This document shows positions 49,923 through 58,842 of a stretch of DNA of 64,000 nucleotides, one piece after another. A program made the position numbers and the translations under genes. Within the stretch, counting starts at the first letter, position 1. Each line of letters begins with the position of its first letter. This stretch comes from VRUE01 sp963702035. GTDB taxonomy: Bacteria > Actinomycetota > Thermoleophilia > Solirubrobacterales > 70-9. The stretch spans positions 248,001 through 312,000 of the forward strand of contig OY969700.1 in the NCBI GenBank assembly GCA_963702035.1, read 5' to 3'. The notes below the pieces were generated by a model. It saw nothing but the letters and a program-made list of their open reading frames with translations, was not told where the DNA came from and made no database searches.

Positions 49923-51244
49923 GCCAGATGACGGAGATCCAGAGACAAGAAGGAACCGAGCGGGCCGAGGGCGAGAGCCCCTTCTCGACGATCGAGGAGG
50001 CGATCGAGGAGATCCGCCGCGGCCGCATGGTCGTCGTCTGCGACGGCGAGGACCGCGAGAACGAGGGCGACCTTGTGATGGCGGCCCAGTTCGCCACCCC
50101 CGAGGCGGTCAACTTCATGGCCAAGGAAGCGCGCGGGCTGATCTGCCTGGCGCTGACCGCGGAACGCTGCGAACGGCTCGGGCTCAACCTGATGGCGGCC
50201 AAGAACGAGGCGCCGCTGCAGACCGCCTTCACGGTCACGATCGAGGCCGCCGGGGGAGTCAGCACCGGAATCTCCGCCCACGACCGCGCCCACACGATCC
50301 AGGTCGCGATCGACCCCAACTCCGGACCGCGCGACATCGTCGTCCCCGGCCACATGTTCCCGCTGCGGGCCAAAGAGGGCGGCGTGCTCGAGCGCACCGG
50401 CCACACCGAGGCCAGCGTCGACCTCGCCCGCCTCGCCGGTCTCACTCCCGCCGGCGTGATCTGCGAGGTGATGAACGACGACGGCACCATGGCCCGCGTG
50501 CCCGACCTCGTGCCCTACTGCGAGAGGCACGGCCTGAAGATGATCACCGTCGCCGAGTTGATCGCCTACCGGCGGCGCACGGAGAAGCTGGTCGAGCGGG
50601 TCGTGGACACCGGCCTGCCGACCGCCTTCGGCGAGTTCACCGCGGTCGGCTACCGCTCGCTGGTCGACGACAAACACCACGTCGCGATGGTCAAGGGCGA
50701 GGTCGACGGGGCCGAGGACGTGCTGGTCCGCGTCCACAGCGAGTGCCTCACCGGCGACGTCTTTCACAGCATGCGCTGCGACTGCGGCGAACAGCTCGCC
50801 GCGGCGTTGGCGATGATCGAGCAGGAGGGCCAGGGCGTCCTTCTCTACCTCTCCCAGGAGGGGCGTGGGATCGGCCTGCTCAACAAGCTGCGCGCCTACA
50901 AGCTCCAGGAGGAAGGGTCCGACACGGTCGAGGCCAACCTCAAGCTCGGCCTGCCCGCCGACCTGCGCGACTACGGCATCGGCGCCCAGATCCTCGGCGA
51001 CCTCGGCCTGACCAGCATCCGCATCCTCACCAACAACCCGAAAAAGATCGTCGGGCTCGAGGGATACGGCCTCTCGGTCAGCGAGCAGGTGCCGATCGAG
51101 TCGGCCCCCAACGCCCACAACGAGGCCTACCTGCGGACCAAGCGCGACAAGATGGGCCACGCGCTGCACCACCAGGGTCTCGCTTTCGACGAAGAGATGA
51201 TCCACGACGAGGAGCAGCGCGACGCCGGGGGCGCCGGTGGCTGA
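49919..51244 (+). CDS. ribBA: Bifunctional DHBP synthase / GTP cyclohydrolase II
   Basis: The 441-residue protein supplies both riboflavin precursors. The N-terminal RibB domain has VVCDGEDRENEGDLVMAAQF and HTEASVDLARLAGLTPAGVI plus ICEVMNDDGTMAR. The C-terminal RibA domain has LVRVHSECLTGDVFHSMRCD (zinc cysteines follow), LYLSQEGRGIGLLNKLRAYK and DLGLTSIRILTNNPKKIVGL. The start is GTG overlapping the ribE stop. It overlaps ribH by eight bases. Confidence 0.97.
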   Translation: MSQMTEIQRQEGTERAEGESPFSTIEEAIEEIRRGRMVVVCDGEDRENEGDLVMAAQFATPEAVNFMAKEARGLICLALTAERCERLGLNLMAAKNEAPLQTAFTVTIEAAGGVSTGISAHDRAHTIQVAIDPNSGPRDIVVPGHMFPLRAKEGGVLERTGHTEASVDLARLAGLTPAGVICEVMNDDGTMARVPDLVPYCERHGLKMITVAELIAYRRRTEKLVERVVDTGLPTAFGEFTAVGYRSLVDDKHHVAMVKGEVDGAEDVLVRVHSECLTGDVFHSMRCDCGEQLAAALAMIEQEGQGVLLYLSQEGRGIGLLNKLRAYKLQEEGSDTVEANLKLGLPADLRDYGIGAQILGDLGLTSIRILTNNPKKIVGLEGYGLSVSEQVPIESAPNAHNEAYLRTKRDKMGHALHHQGLAFDEEMIHDEEQRDAGGAGG

Positions 51245-51728
51245 GCCGGGAGCGTTCCTGGAGAGCTTCGACCAGGCCGAGCGCTCGATCCTCTCTTCGC
51301 TCAGCTTCGCCGTCTGCGTCGGCCGCTTCTACGAGGACCTTGCCCAGCGCCTGCTGCGCGGCGCCAACGAGGGCTTCGAGCTGGCCGGCGTCCCGGCGGC
51401 CTCGGTCCGCCACGCCTCTGTCCCCGGCGCCTACGAGTTGCCGTTCGCCGCCAAGCTGCACGCCGAGAGCGGCGAGTTCGCCGGCGTCGCCTGTCTCGGC
51501 GTCGTCATCCGCGGCGAGACCGACCACTACGACTTCGTCTGCGCCGAGGCCGCCCGCGGCATCCAGGACGTGCAGCTCGCCACCGGCGTCCCCTGCGCCT
51601 TCGGCGTGATCACCTGCGACACGATGGAGCAGGCGCTGGAACGAGCCGGGGGAGGCAAGCGCGACCAGGGCCGCAATGCGGCGCTGACCGTCGCCCGGAT
51701 GGCGCTGCTGCAGCGGCAGCTTGCCTGA
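51237..51728 (+). CDS. ribH: 6,7-dimethyl-8-ribityllumazine synthase
   Basis: RibH condenses the RibA- and RibB-derived precursors to lumazine. The 163-residue protein has the family segments VPGAYELPFAAKLHAE, CLGVVIRGETDHYDFVCAEA with the catalytic histidine, and TGVPCAFGVITCDTMEQALE followed by GRNAALTVARMALL. The usual RFN near the N-terminus is RFY here, a mild deviation. GTG 51237 is the first start; it is the last gene of the rib operon. Confidence 0.95.
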   Translation: MAEPGAFLESFDQAERSILSSLSFAVCVGRFYEDLAQRLLRGANEGFELAGVPAASVRHASVPGAYELPFAAKLHAESGEFAGVACLGVVIRGETDHYDFVCAEAARGIQDVQLATGVPCAFGVITCDTMEQALERAGGGKRDQGRNAALTVARMALLQRQLA

Positions 51729-51730
51729 AC

Positions 51731-52111
51731 TCAGATCGCGGGCATCACCGCGATTGGGTAGCGTCTCATCTCGCGGTCGGAGGTGACCAGAATGAGGTTT
51801 TCGAGCTGAGCTTGGGCGACCAGGAGGCGGTCGAACGGGTCGTGGTGACGGTGGGGCAGGGATTCAACGGCGAGGGCATGGTCCAACGTGACCGAGAGGG
51901 GGTCAAACCGCGTCTCGGCGAGCATTGGGCCCAGGGCTGCCGGCATCTCGAGCTTGCCCTTCGCGCGCTTGACCCCGATCTCCCAGGCGCTGACGACGCT
52001 GACGAAGACCTTGTTGGACTCGTCTTCGATCGCGTTTGCCGCCTCGTTCGACAGTCGCTTCGATTCGATCAGCGTCCAGATCAGCGCATTCGTGTCGAGC
52101 AGCAGCCTCAC
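51731..52111 (-). CDS. vapC: PIN-domain ribonuclease toxin, VapC-like
   Basis: A 126-residue PIN domain with the acidic set in LLLDTNALIW, VSAWEIGVKRAKGKL, DPFDRLLVAQAQ and LVTSDREMRRYP. The SAWEIGVKRAKGKLE pattern is typical of VapC proteins paired with PhD-type antitoxins. GTG 52111 overlaps the antitoxin stop (GTGA) and is preferred to an ATG at 52144, which lies inside the antitoxin gene. It is a second, unrelated TA pair in the window. Confidence 0.92.
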   Translation of the reverse strand: MRLLLDTNALIWTLIESKRLSNEAANAIEDESNKVFVSVVSAWEIGVKRAKGKLEMPAALGPMLAETRFDPLSVTLDHALAVESLPHRHHDPFDRLLVAQAQLENLILVTSDREMRRYPIAVMPAI

Positions 52112-52410
52112 TCGGCGGCCTCCTTTTTCCACTCCTCGGGCCACTCGTCTTCCGGTCCATAAAATTCTTCGGCGATTTCCTGGTCGACCTTCTTCATCTC
52201 CTCCTCGGAGGCCATCCAGAAGCCTTTTCCCTCCCAGCCCCCAAGCTTGCGACGCCCTTTCTTCACTGGAACCACCGGAACCAACTTCGCCGCTGGCTTG
52301 CCGGCACGGCTGATCACGATCTCCTCGCCTCCTTCGACGCGCTCGACGAGCCTCGACAGGTGGGTCTTGGCCTCGTGCATGTTCACCTGCTCCAAGTCCT
52401 CAGCGCTCAT
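52108..52410 (-). CDS. Type II antitoxin, PhD/YefM family
   Basis: A 100-residue antitoxin. The PhD N-terminal DNA-binding fold reads VNMHEAKTHLSRLVERVEGG then EEIVISRAGKPAAKLVPV. The C-terminal half is acidic and tryptophan-rich (GFWMASEEEMKKVDQEIAEE) and should wrap around the PIN toxin. AAAGGGGGAGAG stands directly upstream of ATG 52410. It is coupled to the toxin by a 4-base overlap. Confidence 0.93.
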   Translation of the reverse strand: MSAEDLEQVNMHEAKTHLSRLVERVEGGEEIVISRAGKPAAKLVPVVPVKKGRRKLGGWEGKGFWMASEEEMKKVDQEIAEEFYGPEDEWPEEWKKEAAE

Positions 52411-52457
52411 TTCTCTCCCCCTTTCGATTGAGCATCGCCGGAATTTGCGGCCAGTCG

Positions 52458-52480
52458 TGGTTAGTCCAGTTAGCTAACCA
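52458..52480. promoter_or_regulatory. Inverted repeat between the antitoxin and rpmB promoters
   Basis: TGGTTAG (52458-52464) and CTAACCA (52474-52480) form a 7-bp dyad in the 96-base divergent gap. This is the position expected for an operator of the PhD-type antitoxin. Confidence 0.5.
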
Positions 52481-52506
52481 ACGATCACGGTAGCATGCAC
52501 GACCCG

Positions 52507-52698
52507 ATGGCCAAGGTATGCCACAGCTGCGGCAAGGGACCGGCGTTCGGCCAGTCCCGAAGCCACTCGATGGTCGCCACGAAGCGGCGCTTCGACCCGA
52601 ACCTGCAGAAGGTGCGGATCGAAGAGCAGGGCCGCAAGCTGCGCACCTACGTCTGCACGCGCTGCCTAAAGGCCAACAAGGTAGTTAAGGCGGCTTAG
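52507..52698 (+). CDS. rpmB: 50S ribosomal protein L28, zinc-binding type
   Basis: A 63-residue L28 beginning MAKVCHSCGKGPAFGQSRSH, with two CXXC pairs (CHSC and CTRC) that bind zinc. ATG 52507 matches the family N-terminus; ATG 52495 would add four residues. It stands upstream of the fakA-recG region as in Bacillus, but separated by the oppositely oriented MMPL gene. Its stop overlaps that of the MMPL gene by four bases. Confidence 0.94.
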   Translation: MAKVCHSCGKGPAFGQSRSHSMVATKRRFDPNLQKVRIEEQGRKLRTYVCTRCLKANKVVKAA

Positions 52699-54881
52699 GC
52701 GCTCTCGACTACCGGGTGCTCGCCGGTCGGTGCTGGATCGCCCTCCGCCGGCTCCACGTGCAGGCGAGGCAGGATGCGGTCCAGCCAGTCCGGCAGCCAC
52801 CAGGCTCGCTTGCCGAAGAGCTGCATCACGGCCGGCACGAGGACCGAGCGGATGATCACCGCGTCGATGAAGACGGCGGAGGCCAGGCCGAGGCCGAAGA
52901 GTTTGATGATGCGGTCTTCGCCGATCATGAACGAGGCGAAGACGGTGACCATGATCGCTGCCGCCGCGGTGATCACGCGGCCGGTCAGGGCGAGGCCGCG
53001 GGTGACGGCGACCGTCGCGTCGTGCTTGTGCTCCCACTCCTCGTGGATCCGCGACATCAGGAAGACCTCGTAGTCCATCGAGAGGCCGAAGACGATCGCG
53101 AAGAGGAAGACGGGGAAGAAGGAGATGATCGGCCCGGTGCCGTCGATGCCGATGATGTTGGCGCCCCAGCCCCACTGGAAGACGGCGACGATCAGGCCGA
53201 AGGCGGCGCCGATGCTGAGCAGGTTCATCGTTATCGCCTTCAGCGGCACCAGCACGGAGCGGAAGACGATCATCAGCAGCAGCGCCGAGAGCAGCAGGAC
53301 GACGCCGATGAAGAGCGGCAGCTTTTCCGAGATCGCGTCGCCGAAGTCCTCGAATATCGCGGTGATGCCGCCGACGTGGAGCTGGGCGCCGGTTTTCTGC
53401 TCGATCGGCGGCAGGACGTCGTTGCGGATGTGGTCGAGCAGCTTGGTCGTGTCGGCGCTCTGCGGCGAGGTCGTCGGGTAGAGCTGGAACACGCCGGTAT
53501 TTTCGGCGGGATTGAGCGTGATCGCGGTGACTTTCGCCACCCCTTTTTCGTTCTTCAGGGTCCTGTGCAGGGTGACCAGCGCCTGGTCTTCTCCTTTGCC
53601 GGGCAGCGCCGCGACCATCGCGAAGGGGCCGTTGAAGCCGGGGCCGAAGCCCTCCGCCAGCAGGTCGTACGCTTCGCGCGTCGATGAGCCGGCGGGGTCG
53701 GTGCCGGCGTCGTTGGAGCCGAGGCGCAGTGAGAGGGTCGGTATGCAGAGGGCGAGCAGCAGCCCGCCGGAGAGCAGCGCCGAGAGCACCGGGCGCCGCT
53801 GGATCTCACGGCTCCAGCGGAACCAGCGCGTGTCTTCGGCGGTCGACGGCTCGCGCTTCCCCAGCCCGGGGATGCACAGCCGGTCGACGCGGCGGCCGGC
53901 GATGGTCAGCAGCGCCGGCAGCAGGGTCAGCGCGGCGATCATCGTGAAGAGCACCGCCAGGGCCGCCGACATCGCCACCCCGTAGAGGAAGCTGATGCCG
54001 AGCAGCAGCATCCCCATCAACGAGATGATCACGGTGACGCCGGCGAAGAGCACCGCGCGCCCGGCGGTGTCGACCGCCGCGATCGCCGCGTCGCGAGGCT
54101 CCAGTCCGTCGTCGAGCCCGTTGCGGAAGCGGGTGAGGATGAAGAGCGCATAGTCGATGCCGACGCCGAGCCCGATCATCGCCGCCAGCTGGGGTGCGAA
54201 CTGCGCGGTGTCGAAGACGTGCGTGCCGAGCGTGACCAGGCTGAGCCCGACGCCGAGCGCGAACAGTGCGGTGAGCAGCGGCAGGCCCATCGCCACCACC
54301 GAGCCGAAGGTCAGCAGCAGGATCAAGACCGCGGCGAGCAGGCCGATCGCGAACGACGAGTCGCCGCCTTCTTCTTCGGCGCGGACTTCCTCGACCGGCG
54401 CGCCGCCCACCTCGACCTGCAGGCCGTCGCTCGATGCCGCGTGGCCGATCGCGACCAGCTTCTTGATGTCGCTCTTTTCGAGCTTGTCGGTGGTGGTGTC
54501 GTACTGGACCGTCGCGTAGGCGATTTCGCCGTCCTTGCTGATCGCGGCGGCGCCGCCGGACGCGTAGGGGCTGGCGACTTCGCTGACGTGCGGCAGCTTT
54601 TCCGCTTCGGCGAAGACGCCCTCCATCTTCTTCTTCACGGCTGCCGAGGCGGCTCCGGCCGGCGCCTTGTAGACGATTTCCGCCGTGACCCCGGACTGCT
54701 GCGGGAACTTGTGTTCCAGCAGGTCGAAGGCTTCCTGGGAGTCGGATGACGGCAGCTTGAATTCTTCGCTGAAGGCCGAGCCGACCGAGCCGGCGATCAT
54801 CCCGATCACGATCAGCGCGGCGATCCAGCCGAGGATCACGGTCTTGCGGTGCCCGGTGGTCCAGGTTGCGAAGCGTCTCAT
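52695..54881 (-). CDS. MMPL/RND-family membrane transporter
   Basis: A 728-residue protein of the MMPL type, with twelve transmembrane helices in two halves, each preceded by an extracytoplasmic domain. Motifs include GLGVGIDYALFILTRFRNGL, VDTAGRAVLFAGVTVIISLM and FGLSMDYEVFLMSRIHEEWE with the conserved GX3DY pair, and IKLFGLGLASAVFIDAVIIR. Such proteins export lipids or drugs. ATG 54881 precedes the first helix (RFATWTTGHRKTVILGW); an ATG at 54920 adds 13 residues. It is divergent from the fakA-like gene. Confidence 0.92.
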   Translation of the reverse strand: MRRFATWTTGHRKTVILGWIAALIVIGMIAGSVGSAFSEEFKLPSSDSQEAFDLLEHKFPQQSGVTAEIVYKAPAGAASAAVKKKMEGVFAEAEKLPHVSEVASPYASGGAAAISKDGEIAYATVQYDTTTDKLEKSDIKKLVAIGHAASSDGLQVEVGGAPVEEVRAEEEGGDSSFAIGLLAAVLILLLTFGSVVAMGLPLLTALFALGVGLSLVTLGTHVFDTAQFAPQLAAMIGLGVGIDYALFILTRFRNGLDDGLEPRDAAIAAVDTAGRAVLFAGVTVIISLMGMLLLGISFLYGVAMSAALAVLFTMIAALTLLPALLTIAGRRVDRLCIPGLGKREPSTAEDTRWFRWSREIQRRPVLSALLSGGLLLALCIPTLSLRLGSNDAGTDPAGSSTREAYDLLAEGFGPGFNGPFAMVAALPGKGEDQALVTLHRTLKNEKGVAKVTAITLNPAENTGVFQLYPTTSPQSADTTKLLDHIRNDVLPPIEQKTGAQLHVGGITAIFEDFGDAISEKLPLFIGVVLLLSALLLMIVFRSVLVPLKAITMNLLSIGAAFGLIVAVFQWGWGANIIGIDGTGPIISFFPVFLFAIVFGLSMDYEVFLMSRIHEEWEHKHDATVAVTRGLALTGRVITAAAAIMVTVFASFMIGEDRIIKLFGLGLASAVFIDAVIIRSVLVPAVMQLFGKRAWWLPDWLDRILPRLHVEPAEGDPAPTGEHPVVESA

Positions 54882-54960
54882 CGAGCGTCGCACCGTAGCG
54901 AACCCGGCCGGTCGCTTCATCTGAGCGGCGCATCCGGCGGCGGCAGCTAGATTTCGGGCG

Positions 54961-56577
54961 ATGCCCGATCCCTCGATCGCGCGCTTCCGGCGCGTAGTCA
55001 CGTCCGCCTATGCCCACCTGGAGGAGCGCCGCCAGGAGGTCAACGACCTCAACGTGTTCCCCGTCGCCGACGGCGACACCGGCGACAACATGGCGATGAC
55101 GATGCGCGCCGTGATGGTGGAGCTCGACCGCCTCGACGGGCTCGAGGTCGACGAGGTCGGCCGCACCGAGCTGGTCCAGGCGCTGGCCCGCGCGGCGCTG
55201 ATGGGGGCGCGCGGCAACTCGGGCGTGATCCTCAGCCAGATCGTCCGCGGCGCCGCCGAGGAGCTCGCAAGCAGGCCCGGCGAGCTGGTCGACCCGGTGC
55301 TCGTCGCATCTGCCTTCGCCAGTGCGGCCGACGCCGCCTATGCCTCGGTCCGCGACCCGGCCGAGGGGACGATGCTGACCGTCTTCCGCGAGATGGCGCA
55401 CTCGATCGCCCGCCAGCTCGCCCACCTCGAGGCGGAGAAGCAGCGCCTCGACCAGGGCGTCAGCGACGAGCAGCAGGATGCCGTCCTCGCCGAGGTTCTC
55501 GAGCAGGCGATAGCCGACGGCCAGCGGGCGGTCGAGCGAACGCCGGAGCAGCTCGAGGTGCTGCGCGAATCGGGCGTCGTCGACGCCGGTGGCTACGGCC
55601 TGGTGCTGATTCTCGCCGGGGTGGTCGCCGGCCTGCGCGGCGACGGCGGCGAGGCGCCGCGGATCTCGCACCACGATGCACCGCCGCTCAGCCGCCCCCA
55701 TCATGAGGACAGTCGCTACCGCTACTGCACCAACTTCATCGTCTCCGGTGTCGGTCTCGCCACTCGCGATTTCCTGCCGCGCCTGGAGGGACTCGGCGAC
55801 TCGGTTCTCGTCGTCGGTGACGAGGCGACGCTGAAGGTCCATGTCCACACCGACGAGCCCGAAGCCGCCGTGGCGCTGTTCGAGGGCGCCGGCCAGGTCA
55901 CCAATCTCGACGTCGCCGACATGCGCGAGCAGATCGCCGCGCGCCGCGCGCGGCTGGGGGGCGGTCGTACGGGGGCGCTCGCCGTAGCTGCCGGCGACGG
56001 TATGGAGCGGCTCTTCGCCGAGCTGGGGGCGCACGTCGTCCCGGGCGGCGAGACCCTCAATCCCTCGACCTACGAGCTGCTGGCCGGGATCCACGAGGTG
56101 CCGGCCGAGGAGGTGCTGGTCCTGCCCGGCTCCTCGAACGTGATCATGGCCGCCGAGCGGGCCTGCGAGTTGTCTGAGAAGCCGGCGCGGGTCGTCGCCG
56201 CGACCTCGCAGCAGGCCGGCCTGCTGGCCCTGGTCGAACTCGACCCCGGCGGGTCCGCCGAGGAGAACGCCGAGCGGCTCGCGGCGGCCCTCGACGGGAT
56301 CGTCGCCGGCGGCGTCGCGCCGGCCGCTCGCGACGACGCGGGGGACGCTTCCGCACCGGTGACGCGGTCGGTTTCGTCGGCGATGAGATCGTCGCCTGGG
56401 GCGGCGCCGGCTCGACCCTGGCAACCACGCTGGAGGGCCTCGCCAAGGGCGCCGAGATCGTCACGATCCTTGCCGGTAAGGACGCCCCAATCCCGCTCGA
56501 GGAGATCGACACCCACGTTCCCGACGGGGTCGAGGTCGAGACTCACGACGGGGGTCAGCCGAGCTGGTGGTGGCTGA
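54961..56577 (+). CDS. fakA: Fatty-acid kinase FakA-like (DAK2/DhaL-domain) protein, apparent frameshift near the end
   Basis: FakA phosphorylates fatty acids bound to FakB. The N-terminal DhaL domain has NDLNVFPVADGDTGDNMAMT, ALMGARGNSGVILSQIVRGA and SGVVDAGGYGLVLILAGVVA. The middle and C-terminal parts have LKVHVHTDEPEAAVALFEGA and VLPGSSNVIMAAERACEL. After GGVAPAARDDAG the frame becomes Ser/Arg/Pro-rich. The expected ending (FRTGDAVGFVGDEIVAWGGA ... EVETHDGGQPSWWW) is one base over, starting at a five-G run at 56340-56344. That frame then runs into recG without a stop. A lost G is likely. Confidence 0.88.
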   Translation: MPDPSIARFRRVVTSAYAHLEERRQEVNDLNVFPVADGDTGDNMAMTMRAVMVELDRLDGLEVDEVGRTELVQALARAALMGARGNSGVILSQIVRGAAEELASRPGELVDPVLVASAFASAADAAYASVRDPAEGTMLTVFREMAHSIARQLAHLEAEKQRLDQGVSDEQQDAVLAEVLEQAIADGQRAVERTPEQLEVLRESGVVDAGGYGLVLILAGVVAGLRGDGGEAPRISHHDAPPLSRPHHEDSRYRYCTNFIVSGVGLATRDFLPRLEGLGDSVLVVGDEATLKVHVHTDEPEAAVALFEGAGQVTNLDVADMREQIAARRARLGGGRTGALAVAAGDGMERLFAELGAHVVPGGETLNPSTYELLAGIHEVPAEEVLVLPGSSNVIMAAERACELSEKPARVVAATSQQAGLLALVELDPGGSAEENAERLAAALDGIVAGGVAPAARDDAGDASAPVTRSVSSAMRSSPGAAPARPWQPRWRASPRAPRSSRSLPVRTPQSRSRRSTPTFPTGSRSRLTTGVSRAGGG

Positions 56578-56765
56578 TTAGCGGCCCAGTAGCCCGCTCG
56601 TTCGGCGGCGCCGCGGAACCGACGCGGGCGCAGCTGCTCGACGCGCCGCTGCACTGGCCGCGGCCGAGCGCGCTGGACATCTCCCTGGAGGCTCTGGAGG
56701 GGGTCGGGCCCAAACTGGCTGAAGCCGCCGGGGAAGCGGGCATTGGGACCGTCGGCGATCTTCTC

Positions 56766-58835
56766 TTGCGATTCCCCCACACTCACCGGGACCGGACCGT
56801 TGTCCCTGTGGCCAGTCTGGAGCCGAAGGTGCAGGCGACGATTCGGGTCGAAGTGCTGGCCGACGCCTCTCGTCCGTTTCGCAAACGGGGTCTCAGCATC
56901 CTCACGGTCAAAGTGGGGGATGACTCTGGCTCGGTGCGGGCCACGTGGTTCAACCAGCCTTGGTTGGCACAGAAGATGACTGCCGGTACCGGGTTGCTGT
57001 TGACGGGGTCGCGGGACAAACGTGGGTTTCGGGTCAGCGAATACGAGATTGCTGAGCAGGAGGGAGAGGGTGCCCCTCCGGCTGGCTGGGTTTTTCGCCA
57101 GGGGAGTGGTGCGGCCGTCCGTGGGGGCGGGCGGGGCGAAAAAGAGGACGCCGCTGCGCCGGAGGGGCACCCTCTCCCTCCTCGCGGTGAGCGGTTGGTT
57201 CCCGTGCACCCCGCGACTGAGCAGCTGAAAGCCCAGCGAATCCGTCAATGGGTGGAGCAGGCGATGCGGTGGGTTGGGAATGTGCTCGAGCCGCTGCCGG
57301 CTGAGATGCGGGTGCGTCGAGGTCTTGGCGGAGCTGCCGATGCGATCAAGGCTGTGCATTTCCCCGAGAGACCAGAGGACGTCGAGCGGGGTCGGGAGCG
57401 ACTCGCGTTTGAAGAGCTTTTCCTCTACCAGGCGATCCTTGCCACTCGGAAGCGGAGTCGGAGGAAGTCACGGCCAGCGCCGCGACTCGGGAAGCCGGGG
57501 GAGGCGGTGGGGCGTTGGATCGAGTCTTTGCCGTTCGAGCCGACTCGGGATCAGCTGAAGGCATTTGATGAGATCGATTCGGATCTCGATTCAGGGGAGC
57601 CGATGCAGCGGCTGCTGATGGGGGAGGTCGGGTCGGGGAAGACCGTCGTCGCGCTCTACTCGATGCTTCGGGCGCTGGAAGCCGGGTTCCAGGCGGTGCT
57701 GATGGCGCCCACCGAGACGCTGGCCGAGCAGCATGCGGTGACGCTGGGGAAGCTGCTGGCGGAAGAGGCGACTCCTTTCGCCCTGCTCACCGGGGCGACC
57801 CCGGCCGCGCGGCGCAAGGAAGCTCTCGATCGGCTCGCCAGCGGTGAGCTGGGCATCGTCGTCGGCACCCATGCGCTGATCGAGCCCGACGTCGAGTTCG
57901 CCCGCCTCGGCCTCTGCGTGGTCGACGAGCAGCACCGCTTCGGGGTCGAGCAGCGGCGGGCGCTCGACTCGAAGGGGGTGGAGGGGATGGCGCCGCACGT
58001 CCTCCACATGACCGCGACGCCGATCCCGCGAACGCTCTCGCTGACCGCCTATGGAGACCTCGATACGACCGCATTGCGCCAGCTTCCCGCCGGGCGACAG
58101 CCGGTAGAGACGCGGGTCGTGAACGAGGACGAACGGCCGCAGGCTTACGAGTTCCTTCGCTCTGAGCTGCGAGCGGGGCGGCAGGCGTTCGTCGTCTGCC
58201 CCCTGGTCGAGGAATCGGAGAAAATGCAGGGGAAGGCCGCGGAGAAAGAGGCCGAGCGGCTGAAGGTCGAGGAGCTGGAGGGCTTCTCGGTTGGCGTCAT
58301 CCACGGCCAGATGCCCTCGGCGCGCAAGGCGGAGGCGATGGAGGCGTTCGCTTCGGGACGCACCGACGTGCTGGTCGCGACCACGGTGATCGAGGTCGGC
58401 ATCGACGTCGCCAACGCGACGGTGATGGTGATCGAGGGAGCGGAGCGCTACGGCGTCTCCCAGCTGCACCAGCTGCGCGGCCGGGTCGGCCGGGGCGCGC
58501 ACAGCTCCCACTGCCTGCTCTTCCCCGAAGACGCCGGCGCGATGGCAAGGCAGCGGTTGAAAGCGGTTGCGCGCGAGCGCGACGGCTTCAAGCTCGCCGA
58601 GGTCGACCTGACGTTGCGCGGCGAGGGCGAGGTGCTGGGGACCCGCCAGAGCGGCCTGCCGCGTTTCGCCGTCGCCGAGCTGCCGGAGGAAACGGCACTC
58701 CTCGCGGCCGCACGCGATGAGGTGCTGACCCTGCTGCGAGCCCACGGTTCGCTCGAGGCTCCTGAGTTGGGTCCCCTGCTCGATGCCGCCCACCGTCGCT
58801 TTGGCGCCGGCGCCTCGGACCCGATTCCGCTCTGA
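56766..58835 (+). CDS. recG: ATP-dependent DNA helicase RecG, with in-frame palindromic element; start uncertain
   Basis: RecG remodels stalled forks and Holliday junctions. From the first usual start (TTG 56766) it is 689 residues, but homology begins near 56665 (LEALEGVGPKLAEAAGEAGI), where no ATG/GTG/TTG is in frame. The OB-fold wedge is interrupted at residues 99-140 by a family 1 element. Helicase motifs are intact: MGEVGSGKTVVALYSML, MAPTETLAEQHA, CVVDEQHRFGVEQR, MTATPIPRTLSLTAYGDL, GRVGRGAHSSHCLLF and the TRG-like end. The frame is continuous upstream with the 3' end of the fakA-like gene. Confidence 0.92.
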   Translation: MRFPHTHRDRTVVPVASLEPKVQATIRVEVLADASRPFRKRGLSILTVKVGDDSGSVRATWFNQPWLAQKMTAGTGLLLTGSRDKRGFRVSEYEIAEQEGEGAPPAGWVFRQGSGAAVRGGGRGEKEDAAAPEGHPLPPRGERLVPVHPATEQLKAQRIRQWVEQAMRWVGNVLEPLPAEMRVRRGLGGAADAIKAVHFPERPEDVERGRERLAFEELFLYQAILATRKRSRRKSRPAPRLGKPGEAVGRWIESLPFEPTRDQLKAFDEIDSDLDSGEPMQRLLMGEVGSGKTVVALYSMLRALEAGFQAVLMAPTETLAEQHAVTLGKLLAEEATPFALLTGATPAARRKEALDRLASGELGIVVGTHALIEPDVEFARLGLCVVDEQHRFGVEQRRALDSKGVEGMAPHVLHMTATPIPRTLSLTAYGDLDTTALRQLPAGRQPVETRVVNEDERPQAYEFLRSELRAGRQAFVVCPLVEESEKMQGKAAEKEAERLKVEELEGFSVGVIHGQMPSARKAEAMEAFASGRTDVLVATTVIEVGIDVANATVMVIEGAERYGVSQLHQLRGRVGRGAHSSHCLLFPEDAGAMARQRLKAVARERDGFKLAEVDLTLRGEGEVLGTRQSGLPRFAVAELPEETALLAAARDEVLTLLRAHGSLEAPELGPLLDAAHRRFGAGASDPIPL
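57059..57183. repeat. Palindromic element family 1, copy C, in frame within recG
   Basis: Perfect 24-base outer arms (57059-57082 and 57160-57183) enclose the core GCTGGGTTTTTCGCC ... GGGGCGAAAAAGAGGACGCCGC. It is translated without a stop (GWVFRQGSGAAVRGGGRGEK, then EDAAAPEGHPLPPRGE) and splits the RecG wedge between VSEYEIAEQ and RLVPVHPATEQL. Confidence 0.93.
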
Positions 58836-58842
58836 TGTCGGT

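Noticed and set aside
53806..56424. An 872-codon antisense frame opposite the MMPL and fakA-like genes
   Set aside because: It covers two real genes with clear motifs on the other frames and itself shows no recognisable domain.
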